43,432 bases of DNA from CAZPMO01 sp964587515 (lineage in GTDB: Bacteria > Pseudomonadota > Alphaproteobacteria > MPNO01): the NCBI GenBank assembly GCA_964587515.1, contig CAZPMO010000019.1, forward strand, positions 1 to 43,432. The letters are read 5' to 3'. Position numbers and translations under genes: made by a program. Positions 16,064 through 23,654 of the stretch are shown one piece after another (the stretch's first letter is position 1; each line of letters begins with the position of its first letter). The notes under the pieces are model-generated. The model was given only the letters and a program-made list of their open reading frames with translations. It did no database searches and was not told the origin of the DNA.

Positions 16064-17125
16064 ATGAGCGTATTGATTTTGCGGCCGCACGAGTTGCAGG
16101 GCCTGGTAACCATGAAGGATGCGATTGACGCCATTGAGCAGGGCTATCGCGAGGCCAATGATTTCCCGGTCATCAACGCGCCGCGCCGCCGTGTCCATTC
16201 GCCTGCCGGCGCGCGCGTTTCAAACTTCCCGGGCGGCGTGCACGGCCTCGGTGTGATCGGGTCATTGACGCGCGCCGAATTCGTCGCCCAGACCGAGACC
16301 AATCAGCGCTATTCCCACCGGGAGCACCCGGTCTATGTGCTGCACGATTCCAATAACGGCCATCTGCTGGCGGTGCTGTTCGGGGAGATCGACGAGAAGA
16401 CGCTGGGACCGACCAGCCTGATGGCGCTCAGGACGGCGGCGACCAGCGGCGTGGGGTTCCGCCATTTGCCGCGCCGCGACGTGGAAACCGTCGGATTGCT
16501 GGGCTCGGGCGGGCAGGCAGCCAATCAACTGCTGGCCCTGAAATGCGAACGCCCCATCCGGCGCGTCCGGGTCTATAGCCGCGACCCAGAAAACCGCCGC
16601 CGTTTCGCCGAAACATATGGGCCCAAGCTGGAGCTCGACATCACGCCGGTGGACTCGATCGAAGACGCGATCCGCGGCGCCGACGTGATCGCCTGCGCCA
16701 CCAGCACCAATGTCGCCCTGTTCGACGGCGAGGAGCTGGAACCGGGCCAGCACGTCACGGGCATCATTGGCAGCAATATCCAGCTCGTGAAGGGCGGGTT
16801 CCTGAAGAAGCGCCGGCGCGAGCTTGACGACAGGACCGCCGCGCGCGCCGACGTGATCGTCACCAACCTGCGCGAGGCGGTGGTCTCCGAAGAGCAGGGC
16901 GATCTGTTCGAGCCCATGGAGAAGGGGCTGATCCGGCTTGAGGACATTTACGAGCTCGGCGAGTTGTCAGCCGGTAAATGCGCGGGTCGTACATCGGACG
17001 ACCAAATCACCTATCACAAGAACAATAGTGGCACCGGAGTTTCCGATCTTGCTCTGGCGATGCGCGCGTACCTGCTCGCCAAGGAAGACGGGCGCGGCAT
17101 CGAGATCGACCTCGAACCGAATTAG
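16064..17125 (+). CDS. Ornithine cyclodeaminase/mu-crystallin family protein
   Basis: A 353-residue Rossmann-fold protein of the OCD/mu-crystallin superfamily, whose members deaminate or reduce amino and imino acids with NAD(P). The dinucleotide site is VGLLGSGGQAANQLLAL (about residues 143-159), followed by VYSRDPENRRRFAETYG; ADVIACATSTN and the second-domain DLFEPMEKGLIRLEDIYELGEL are also family-like. The ATG at 16064 has CAGAGGA upstream. The stop overlaps that of the convergent DUF1989 gene. The specific substrate (ornithine, proline-type imino acid, alanine or other) cannot be assigned. Confidence 0.82.
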   Translation: MSVLILRPHELQGLVTMKDAIDAIEQGYREANDFPVINAPRRRVHSPAGARVSNFPGGVHGLGVIGSLTRAEFVAQTETNQRYSHREHPVYVLHDSNNGHLLAVLFGEIDEKTLGPTSLMALRTAATSGVGFRHLPRRDVETVGLLGSGGQAANQLLALKCERPIRRVRVYSRDPENRRRFAETYGPKLELDITPVDSIEDAIRGADVIACATSTNVALFDGEELEPGQHVTGIIGSNIQLVKGGFLKKRRRELDDRTAARADVIVTNLREAVVSEEQGDLFEPMEKGLIRLEDIYELGELSAGKCAGRTSDDQITYHKNNSGTGVSDLALAMRAYLLAKEDGRGIEIDLEPN

Positions 17126-17736
17126 GACTCGAAGATTTCGATTTTCATTGGTGTGCCGCGATAGAACGGGCAGTTCGACAGCGCCACCAGACAATCCATG
17201 ATCGCCTCGAACTCGATGTAATCGCCCGGCTTCGAGACGCCGTCCTCGAGCACCCAGCGCCGGTGATCGCAGTCGTGATGGTAGTTCATGAACAGATCCA
17301 TGGTGTCCGGCACGTCCTCGGGGAGCAGTCCGTGCGCCGCGATCACGCCGGCGATGATCTCGTGGCAGCCGTCCTTTTCCCCCTGGCCCATGGCGGCATA
17401 GAGACGCTGGTTGCACATGCGCCCATGAACGTCGTGCATGCCCTTGATGGCCGGCGTGTCGGCGGTGATGCGCATCATTTCGTTATTGATCGTCGACATC
17501 AGGCAATCGCCCACCAGCAGATGATCGCGCGGGTAAAAATTTCCGTCCTCCACCACGCCGGCGCGCGAGCGTGAATAGGCGCAGGAGAGTTTCTCGCGCG
17601 GGTTCGCGGTATTGAACACCGCCATGTCGACGACCTGGCGGCCTTCCACATCGGTAACCCGCAGACGCTGCCCCGCCGTCACGGTCAGCGCGATCCCCGT
17701 CGCGGGCGCGAGGATTGATTCATGAACCGTCGCCAT
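17122..17736 (-). CDS. DUF1989 / urea carboxylase-associated family protein
   Basis: A 204-residue protein of the DUF1989 family, whose members often lie beside urea carboxylase or other nitrogen-compound genes. Visible marks are the strand-rich start TVTAGQRLRVTDVEGRQVVDMAVFN, LLVGDCLMSTINNEMM, and the cysteine-bearing end VSKPGDYIEFEAIMDCLVALSNC. The histidine/aspartate cluster YHHDCDHRRW may bind a metal. It is divergent from the luciferase-like gene (43 bases between starts) and convergent with the cyclodeaminase-like gene. No urea carboxylase is in the window. Function is inferred only as part of a nitrogen-related module. Confidence 0.8.
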   Translation of the reverse strand: MATVHESILAPATGIALTVTAGQRLRVTDVEGRQVVDMAVFNTANPREKLSCAYSRSRAGVVEDGNFYPRDHLLVGDCLMSTINNEMMRITADTPAIKGMHDVHGRMCNQRLYAAMGQGEKDGCHEIIAGVIAAHGLLPEDVPDTMDLFMNYHHDCDHRRWVLEDGVSKPGDYIEFEAIMDCLVALSNCPFYRGTPMKIEIFES

Positions 17737-17779
17737 GGCGCTTGGTATATCATGCCGCTCAATTAATAAGGAGGCGGTT

Positions 17780-18772
17780 ATGGCGGCACGGCCCGGGATC
17801 ATGTTCGACGGTTTCGACAATGCGCGCGAGATGGTGGAGACCGCGCGCGCGGCGGAGCAGGCCGGCGCGGCCAGCATCTGGATGGCGCAGCATATGGGCT
17901 GGCGCGAAGCGGTTGCGGCGTGCGGCGCCTTCGCGGTCACCACCGAGCGCGCCATGCTGGTGCCGACCGCCATCAGCCCCTATCTCTGGCATCCGGTGGC
18001 GACGGCGATGTCGTTCGCGACCCTGGCGGAACTCGCGCCCGGCCGCGCCGCCGTCGCGGTCTCGATCGGCAATCTCCTGAACCTCCGGGAATCGGGCTGG
18101 CAACCGGAAAAGCCGGTCCGCGCGATCCGCGAATTCGTGGAAGACCTGCGCGCCCTGTGGCGGGGCGAAGCGGTGAGCCGTGAAGCGGTCTCCTATCGCC
18201 TCGACGGCGCGCGGCTGCATTTTGAACCACCCGGGCAGATCCCGGTCTATATCGCCTCGACCGGTCCGCAAGTATTGGGGTTGGCCGGGCGCATCGCCGA
18301 CGGCGTCCTGCTCTCCGGCGGGATATCGCTCGCCTATACCCGCCAATGCCTTGAGCATACCGAAGAAGGGCGCAAGTCCGCGGCGCACGCCGCGGAAGAT
18401 TTCTCGCGCGCCAGCTTTATCTTTTTCGCGGTGTCGGAAAACGGAAAAGACGCCATTGACGAGGTGCGCCGCAAGCTCGCCTATGTCTTCCGCAACAAAC
18501 TCCAGGCCGGCAATATCGCATCGGCCGGCCTGCCCATCGATCACGAGGCGATCATCGCGGCCGTCGAACGCCGCGACCTCGATGCGGCGGCCGCGCTGGT
18601 GTCGGATGACGCGGTCGAAGCCTTCGGCGTCGCCGGCACGCCGGCGCAATGCCGCGATTCCTATGCGGCTTACGTCGCCGCCGGGCTCGACGAGCCCATC
18701 CTTCAGGTCAGCGGCACCCCGGAGAACCGCGCTTTGGCTCTCGATCTGGTGCGCGAGTTCTCGGGGCGCTGA
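17780..18772 (+). CDS. LLM-class flavin-dependent oxidoreductase
   Basis: A 330-residue luciferase-like TIM-barrel protein using FMN or F420. Family features are AEQAGAASIWMAQH (about residues 26-39), the barrel strand ERAMLVPTAIS, LAPGRAAVAVSIGN, and IPVYIASTGPQVLGLAGRIADGVLLSGG (about 152-179). The C-terminal segment AFGVAGTPAQCRDSYAAYVAAGLDEPIL is typical of MER-like members. The start at 17780 has a strong AAGGAGG at 17768. It may act with the neighbouring DUF1989 and TAXI genes; the substrate is unknown. Confidence 0.85.
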   Translation: MAARPGIMFDGFDNAREMVETARAAEQAGAASIWMAQHMGWREAVAACGAFAVTTERAMLVPTAISPYLWHPVATAMSFATLAELAPGRAAVAVSIGNLLNLRESGWQPEKPVRAIREFVEDLRALWRGEAVSREAVSYRLDGARLHFEPPGQIPVYIASTGPQVLGLAGRIADGVLLSGGISLAYTRQCLEHTEEGRKSAAHAAEDFSRASFIFFAVSENGKDAIDEVRRKLAYVFRNKLQAGNIASAGLPIDHEAIIAAVERRDLDAAAALVSDDAVEAFGVAGTPAQCRDSYAAYVAAGLDEPILQVSGTPENRALALDLVREFSGR

Positions 18773-18782
18773 GCCGCCCGGG

Positions 18783-19679
18783 TCAGTCGAGATATCCCAG
18801 CTCGCGATAGGCCGCGATCGCGCCGGGATGCAGCGCGACGCCGCCGGGCTCCAACGCACCTACGCCTTCCGTGCGCAGCGGCTCGAACAATTGGCCGAGG
18901 CCCCGGAACAACGGGTTGAGCCGTTCGAGACCGGCGGCCTCGGCGCACATCAGCCGCGCAAGACGGGTGACCATCGCGTCGTCGGCGCTCGAATGGGTCA
19001 CCAGTACGTTGAGCACGCCGATCTGATCGGTGTCGGCATCGAGGCCCCGGAACGCGCCCTGTTTCATGGTAACGCGGCGGTAATAGGGAACCTCGCCCAG
19101 CAGCTTTTCGATCTGTGCCCCGGCGATCGGCAGAACCCGCACATCGGCGCGTTCGCTGAGGTCGGTCATCACCTGGTTGGGGATCGGGCATTGGAACTGC
19201 CCATCGACGTCGCCGGCGACAAGCGCGTCGGCGCCGTCGGCGAAACCCAGCCAGTTGGCCTCGATCCCGTCAAACGGGATTCCGAGCACCGCGAAAATGG
19301 TGCGCACATGCTGGGTCATGCCGCTGTGTTCGAGCCCGACGGCGAGCCTGCGCCCGGCGAGGTCGGCGACATCGCGCACGTCCGACTCCGCCCGCGTCAC
19401 GAAAAACATCGGCCCCGCGTTCAGCGGCGCCACCATGCGGAGATCGATCGGTTTCGTGAACGGCGCTTCGCCGGCCTTGGCGCGGCCGATCCAGTTGGAC
19501 GCCATGCAGCCGAATTCGATGTCTCCCGTCGCCAGCTTATTGGCGTTGCCGACGCTCGCGGTGTCGCTGGTCAGCGCTTCGACCGCCTCGCCGTCCTGAC
19601 CGTTCAGCAACTCGGCGATAGCCGCGCCCTGGGTATGAAACGTGCCGCCTTGTTCCGAGGTGCCGATGCGTATGGTCAT
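18783..19679 (-). CDS. TAXI-family TRAP solute-binding protein without signal peptide
   Basis: A 298-residue protein of the TAXI group. It opens at once with the first strand of the mature fold (TIRIGTSEQGGTFHTQGAAIAELL), then TASVGNANKLATGDIEFGCM, the VRDVADLAGRRLAVGLEHSG hinge and the family-typical end LHPGAIAAYRELGYLD. No leader is present although AAGGA precedes the ATG at 19679 on the minus strand. No TRAP permease gene is near. It may be a cytoplasmic ligand-binding protein. The MFS gene lies 46 bases upstream in the same direction, so the two could be co-transcribed. Confidence 0.82.
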   Translation of the reverse strand: MTIRIGTSEQGGTFHTQGAAIAELLNGQDGEAVEALTSDTASVGNANKLATGDIEFGCMASNWIGRAKAGEAPFTKPIDLRMVAPLNAGPMFFVTRAESDVRDVADLAGRRLAVGLEHSGMTQHVRTIFAVLGIPFDGIEANWLGFADGADALVAGDVDGQFQCPIPNQVMTDLSERADVRVLPIAGAQIEKLLGEVPYYRRVTMKQGAFRGLDADTDQIGVLNVLVTHSSADDAMVTRLARLMCAEAAGLERLNPLFRGLGQLFEPLRTEGVGALEPGGVALHPGAIAAYRELGYLD

Positions 19680-19725
19680 GTTATTTCCTTGCCGGATGTT
19701 CCCTAAAAACGTCGAGGCCGCGCAT

Positions 19726-20937
19726 TTAATCGCGCACTCTCAAATGCGGCGCGCGCATGAGCCATAGCGCCATCAGGCCGAGACAGACCAGAAGCACCCC
19801 GCCGACCACGAAAAGGCTGGTCATCAGGCCGGCGGCCTGGGCCAGGGCGCCCATGATCACCGGCGTCAGGAACCCGGCCGTGCGGTTGACCGTGGTGCGG
19901 ATACCGATGCTCATCCCCTGTTGTTCGGGTCCGACCGTGCGCGACAACACATAGAGTGTCAGCGGAAAGGCGAGCCCGCCGCCGACGCCCCAGAAAAGCG
20001 CCAGGGCGAACAGCGAGCCGAACTCGGTGAACAAAGGCGTTACCGCGATGCCTAATGCCGCGATGGTGATCACGATCAGCAGCACCCAATTCGCCGGAAA
20101 AAGACGCCGCGCCGGACCGGTCAGGAGCCCGGCGCTGCTGGCCGCCAACGATCCGCCCGCGAACAGCACGCCGATCAGCGTTCCCGAAAATCCAATTCCC
20201 TCAAGATACACCGTGTAAAATGAATGCCGCGCGCCGTAGATACTGGTCATCAGGAACGAGGCCACGACCACGAACCCGACCGCCGGGATCATCGTCATGC
20301 GAAAGGCTTCCGTGTAATCGCGCAGTCTCGGCAACAAGTCGCGAGGCCTGACCGCCGTGTCGCCCTCGGCGGCGGCGCCTCGATCGCGCGGCAGGAGAAG
20401 TCCCGCGATGACGATGCCGACACCGGCGATCGCGATCAGCGCGAACGCGCCCGCCGGACCCAACCGGTCCCAGGCGATCCCAGTCGCCAGCGGTCCGATG
20501 AAATTTCCGAGCGTGGCGACGAAGGTAAACCTGCCGATCACCGACGGATCGGACCGCGTCATCAGGGAAATCTGGGTCTGGGCCCCCATCCAGGCGAAAC
20601 CCTGGAAGAATCCGACCGCGAGTTGCAGGACGATCAGCGCTTCGATCCACGGCAATATCGGATAAAGAGGGGTCAGAAGCGCAACCCCGGCACCGCTCGC
20701 GATCATGATCCGGCGCGGTCCCAGACGGTCCATCAGCGCGCCGCCATGGATCGAAAAAGGGATCGAAAGCGCCGCGCGGGCGCCGAGCGCGATACCGATC
20801 AGGAACGGCGCGGTCCCGATTTCAAGGGCCCACAACGGCACCACCACCGTTGACATGGGCACGATTCCAAGCCCGAAAAATCCGGCTACATATAACGTGT
20901 AGCGTGTGCGGCGGGGTATCGGCGAGGTGTCGGTCAT
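19726..20937 (-). CDS. Major facilitator superfamily transporter
   Basis: A 403-residue inner-membrane carrier with about twelve hydrophobic helices. The MFS A-motif region is seen as GALMDRLGPRRIM after helix 2, and a second-half equivalent (GLLTGPARRLF) after helix 8. A charged central loop (RDRGAAAEGDTAVRPRDLLPRLRD) divides the two halves. The start is placed at 20937 (MTDTSPIPRRTRYTLYV); an upstream in-frame ATG adds a non-homologous leader. The substrate is unknown; its position before the TAXI gene links it to the accessory catabolic cluster. Confidence 0.85.
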   Translation of the reverse strand: MTDTSPIPRRTRYTLYVAGFFGLGIVPMSTVVVPLWALEIGTAPFLIGIALGARAALSIPFSIHGGALMDRLGPRRIMIASGAGVALLTPLYPILPWIEALIVLQLAVGFFQGFAWMGAQTQISLMTRSDPSVIGRFTFVATLGNFIGPLATGIAWDRLGPAGAFALIAIAGVGIVIAGLLLPRDRGAAAEGDTAVRPRDLLPRLRDYTEAFRMTMIPAVGFVVVASFLMTSIYGARHSFYTVYLEGIGFSGTLIGVLFAGGSLAASSAGLLTGPARRLFPANWVLLIVITIAALGIAVTPLFTEFGSLFALALFWGVGGGLAFPLTLYVLSRTVGPEQQGMSIGIRTTVNRTAGFLTPVIMGALAQAAGLMTSLFVVGGVLLVCLGLMALWLMRAPHLRVRD

Positions 20938-21010
20938 CGCCCGGCAGTATAGACCCATTCCCGGCGCCCGTCGGGGCGTTCCCATCACTCGTGTCGACGC
21001 TTCCGATCAA

Positions 21011-21016
21011 TTGACA
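21011..21016 (+). promoter_or_regulatory. Consensus -35-like TTGACA upstream of OmpA-like gene
   Basis: An exact TTGACA lies about 70 bases before the lipoprotein start in the divergent region between the MFS gene and the OmpA-like gene. No good -10 box is at 17 bases (TGCCAG), so the call is weak. Confidence 0.25.
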
Positions 21017-21085
21017 TAGAGTGCCGGGCAAGGTGCCAGGATAGGAAGCAAAAATAGTCCGGGCCAAAGGGACAGGGGGGAACTC

Positions 21086-21920
21086 ATGAAAAATACTTTG
21101 CGGTATGCATTTGTGGCGGTCTGCGTGCTGACGCTTGCCGGGTGTAGCGGCATGGAACTCGGCGAAGCGGAGGGTCTCTCTCCCAAAGGCTCGAATTTCT
21201 CCAAGGCGCTTTATGGCGGTTACCTGAAGCTGTCTCGGGCTGAATTCGGCGAATCGGATTATGTCGATTCCGATACTTTCGCGCTACGCGCCAAGGCGGC
21301 CGCCGGTGGCGGTGAGGCCGGGCCGGAGGAGATTGCGGCGCGGAAACTGCCGGCCAATAAAGTCGGTGCGCTGTCCGACGCGAGGGCGCGCCTGGTGAAG
21401 GGGCTGGGCGGCGGCGGCCCATGCCCAATTGATGTTCGAATGCTGGATGCAGGAGCAGGAAGAGAATTTCCAGCCCAAGGACATCGCGCGGTGCAGGGCT
21501 GATTTCTTCACCGCGCTTGCGAAACTCGAAGCCTCGCTCCGACCGACGCCCAAGCCCATGACCGCCAAACCCGCCCCGCCCCGGATCGAGCGCACGTTCG
21601 TGGTTCATTTCCCGTTCGACAGCGCGCAACTCTCCGCCAAGGCAAAAAATATCATTGGCGACGTTGTCGCGACGACCAAGACCATTGGCGTGAAACGGCT
21701 CTATGTTTCGGGCCACACCGACCGGGCCGGTGATCAATCCTATAACATCACCCTCAGCGAGAAGCGCAGCGAGGCGGTGGTGGGCGTCATCGTTGGCGGC
21801 GGCGTGTCGTCGCGGCTGGTGAGCTTCGGATCGTTCGGGGAATCTATTCCCGCGGTCGCCACCAAGGATGGGGTGCGTTCGCAGGCCAACCGGCGCGTGG
21901 TTATCGAACTTTCCAACTGA
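21086..21920 (+). pseudogene. OmpA-family outer-membrane lipoprotein, frameshifted
   Basis: The first frame gives a lipoprotein start: MKNTLRYAFVAVCVLTLAGC with lipobox LAGC at Cys20. It continues to about 21405 and then goes wrong. The second frame, from about 21411, continues with AHAQLMFECWMQEQEE and ends in an OmpA-like peptidoglycan-binding domain (FPFDSAQLSAKAKNII, VSGHTDRAGDQSYN with its Asp/Arg diaminopimelate-binding pattern, SQANRRVVIEL). Removing one base from the GGC-repeat tract at about 21406-21420 would join both into one protein of about 277 residues. The break is likely a sequencing error in a low-complexity tract. The protein would anchor the outer membrane to peptidoglycan. 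Confidence 0.82.
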
Positions 21921-21925
21921 TTTTC

Positions 21926-21955
21926 AAAAACCACTGAAATCGAACGGTTTTTTTT
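21926..21955 (+). terminator. Weak hairpin with T-tract after the OmpA-like gene
   Basis: AAAAACC (21926-21932) can pair with GGTTTTT (21946-21952), leaving a 13-base loop and a run of eight T overall. The stem is short and AT-rich, so termination efficiency is doubtful; the position just after the stop is right. Confidence 0.35.
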
Positions 21956-22065
21956 CGAAATCGATGGGAATTGACCATCATTACTGGCTTTGGCCGGTCA
22001 TTTCTGCGACACTATCTAGGAGGGATTGGCGTAACGATTGATTTGGCGAGCCGAACGGACCGTCG

Positions 22066-23649
22066 GTGTCGGAAGACGTTATCGAGCGCATTGAGGCGCT
22101 GAGGAAATCCCTCTTCGAACTCGAGCACCACGTAAGTGGCGTTCTCAGGCGCTCTGTCGCGTCCGAACGCTATGCGGATTTCGTGCGATCGGCGACCGAC
22201 TGGGTCTGGGAGACGGACGCCAACCTGAATTACACCTTCCTGTCCGAAGGCGTCGCCCGCGTGTTCGCGGTGCCGGGACAAGTCATGGAAGGCCAGTATC
22301 TATTTTCCCTGAACCATTTTCGGCAGGTCGATGAAACTCTGCTGGGCCTGGTCGATACGATCCAGGAGCGTCGTCCCTTCCGCAATGTCGAACTCGGGCT
22401 GGTTTCGGGCGACGGCGAGACGCGCAAGGTGCTGCTCTCCGGCGTTCCCGCCTTCGACGAGGAGTCGGGAAATTTCACCGGCTACAGGGGGACGGGGATC
22501 GATCTCTCGCGCCGCGCCCACCCCGACGAGCAAGATGAAGACCGCGCCTACGCCGAAGCCCTCGATGCCGGGCGCGTCGGTCTCTGGGAGTGGAACGTGC
22601 GTACCGGCGCGCTCCATGTCGCGCCCGGCGTGGATGCGATGCTGGGATATGCGCCGGGCGGTATCGGCGACACTATCGAAAACTGGCGGCGGCTGATTCA
22701 TCCGGACGATCACGACGCCGTCCGTATAGCGTTCGACGATCACCTCGAGGGTCGGACCGATGAGCTGGAAGTCGAGAACCGCATGCTCGACGCCGGCGGC
22801 GCGACACGCTGGCTGGTGATCCGAGGCCGCGCCATCCGGGACGCGTCCGGAACGCCGCTCAGGATCGTCGGCGCCTGCAACGATATCACCGAATGGCGCG
22901 ACGCCGAGGACAGGATGCGCGCGGCGACCGAGGCCGCCGAGTTCGCCAACCGCGCCAAGACCGATTTCCTGGCCCATCTGAGCCATGAATTGCGCACGCC
23001 GCTGAACGCGATCATCGGGTTTTCGGAGGCTATCAAGGACGGTTATCTCGGGCCCCTGTCGCCGGAAAAATCGATGGAGTACGCCTCCGACGTTCATGTC
23101 GCCAGCCGCCACCTGCTCGATTTGATCAATGACGTGCTCGACCTGTCGAAGGTCGAAGCCGGTCAGACGGAGCTTTCGGAAGAGGCGATCGACATCGAAG
23201 AGACGGTGCGCTCCTCGATCCGTCTGATCGAAGGCCGCGCGGCGACGGAATCGCTGCGTCTGAACGTCGAAATTGCCGAGAATTTGCCGCGTTTGCGCGC
23301 CGATTCGCGCCTGGTCCGCCAGGTGCTGCTCAATCTTCTGACAAACGCGGTCAAATTCACCGAAACAGGCGGAACCGTCAGCGTTCGCGGCCGGCAACGT
23401 GAGGACGGCGGCATTACGCTCGAGGTTTCAGACACGGGCGTCGGCATCGCGGAGGAAAATATCCCGAAGGCGCTGACGCCATTTGTGCAGGTCGGCGCCG
23501 ACGACGCGACCCGCACCGAGGGTACGGGGCTCGGGCTGCCGCTCGCGAAATCATTGGTCGAACTGCATGGCGGCACGCTGGAACTGCGCAGCACCCTGGG
23601 CAGGGGAACCGACGACACCGCCAATTTCCCGGCATCGCGCAACGTATAA
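22066..23649 (+). CDS. PAS-domain sensor histidine kinase
   Basis: A 527-residue soluble hybrid-free kinase. Two PAS-type sensor domains are seen: the first about residues 35-150 (FVRSATDWVWETDANLNYTF), the second about 165-290 (AGRVGLWEWNVRTGALHVAPG ending GACNDITEWRDAE). The kinase core has the H-box SHELRTPLNAIIGFSEA with the phosphorylated His near residue 306, the N-box LLNLLTNAVKFTETGG, G1 DTGVGI and G2 GTGLGLPLAKSLVELHGG. No membrane segment or receiver domain is present. The end (GRGTDDTANFP) deviates slightly from the usual. The start GTG at 22066 has no strong ribosome site. No response regulator lies nearby, so its partner is unknown. Confidence 0.88.
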   Translation: MSEDVIERIEALRKSLFELEHHVSGVLRRSVASERYADFVRSATDWVWETDANLNYTFLSEGVARVFAVPGQVMEGQYLFSLNHFRQVDETLLGLVDTIQERRPFRNVELGLVSGDGETRKVLLSGVPAFDEESGNFTGYRGTGIDLSRRAHPDEQDEDRAYAEALDAGRVGLWEWNVRTGALHVAPGVDAMLGYAPGGIGDTIENWRRLIHPDDHDAVRIAFDDHLEGRTDELEVENRMLDAGGATRWLVIRGRAIRDASGTPLRIVGACNDITEWRDAEDRMRAATEAAEFANRAKTDFLAHLSHELRTPLNAIIGFSEAIKDGYLGPLSPEKSMEYASDVHVASRHLLDLINDVLDLSKVEAGQTELSEEAIDIEETVRSSIRLIEGRAATESLRLNVEIAENLPRLRADSRLVRQVLLNLLTNAVKFTETGGTVSVRGRQREDGGITLEVSDTGVGIAEENIPKALTPFVQVGADDATRTEGTGLGLPLAKSLVELHGGTLELRSTLGRGTDDTANFPASRNV

Positions 23650-23654
23650 TCTGT

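Noticed and set aside
18180..19706. 508-codon + strand frame across the luciferase-like and TAXI genes
   Set aside because: It runs in the wrong frame of one gene and antisense to the other; no fold recognised.
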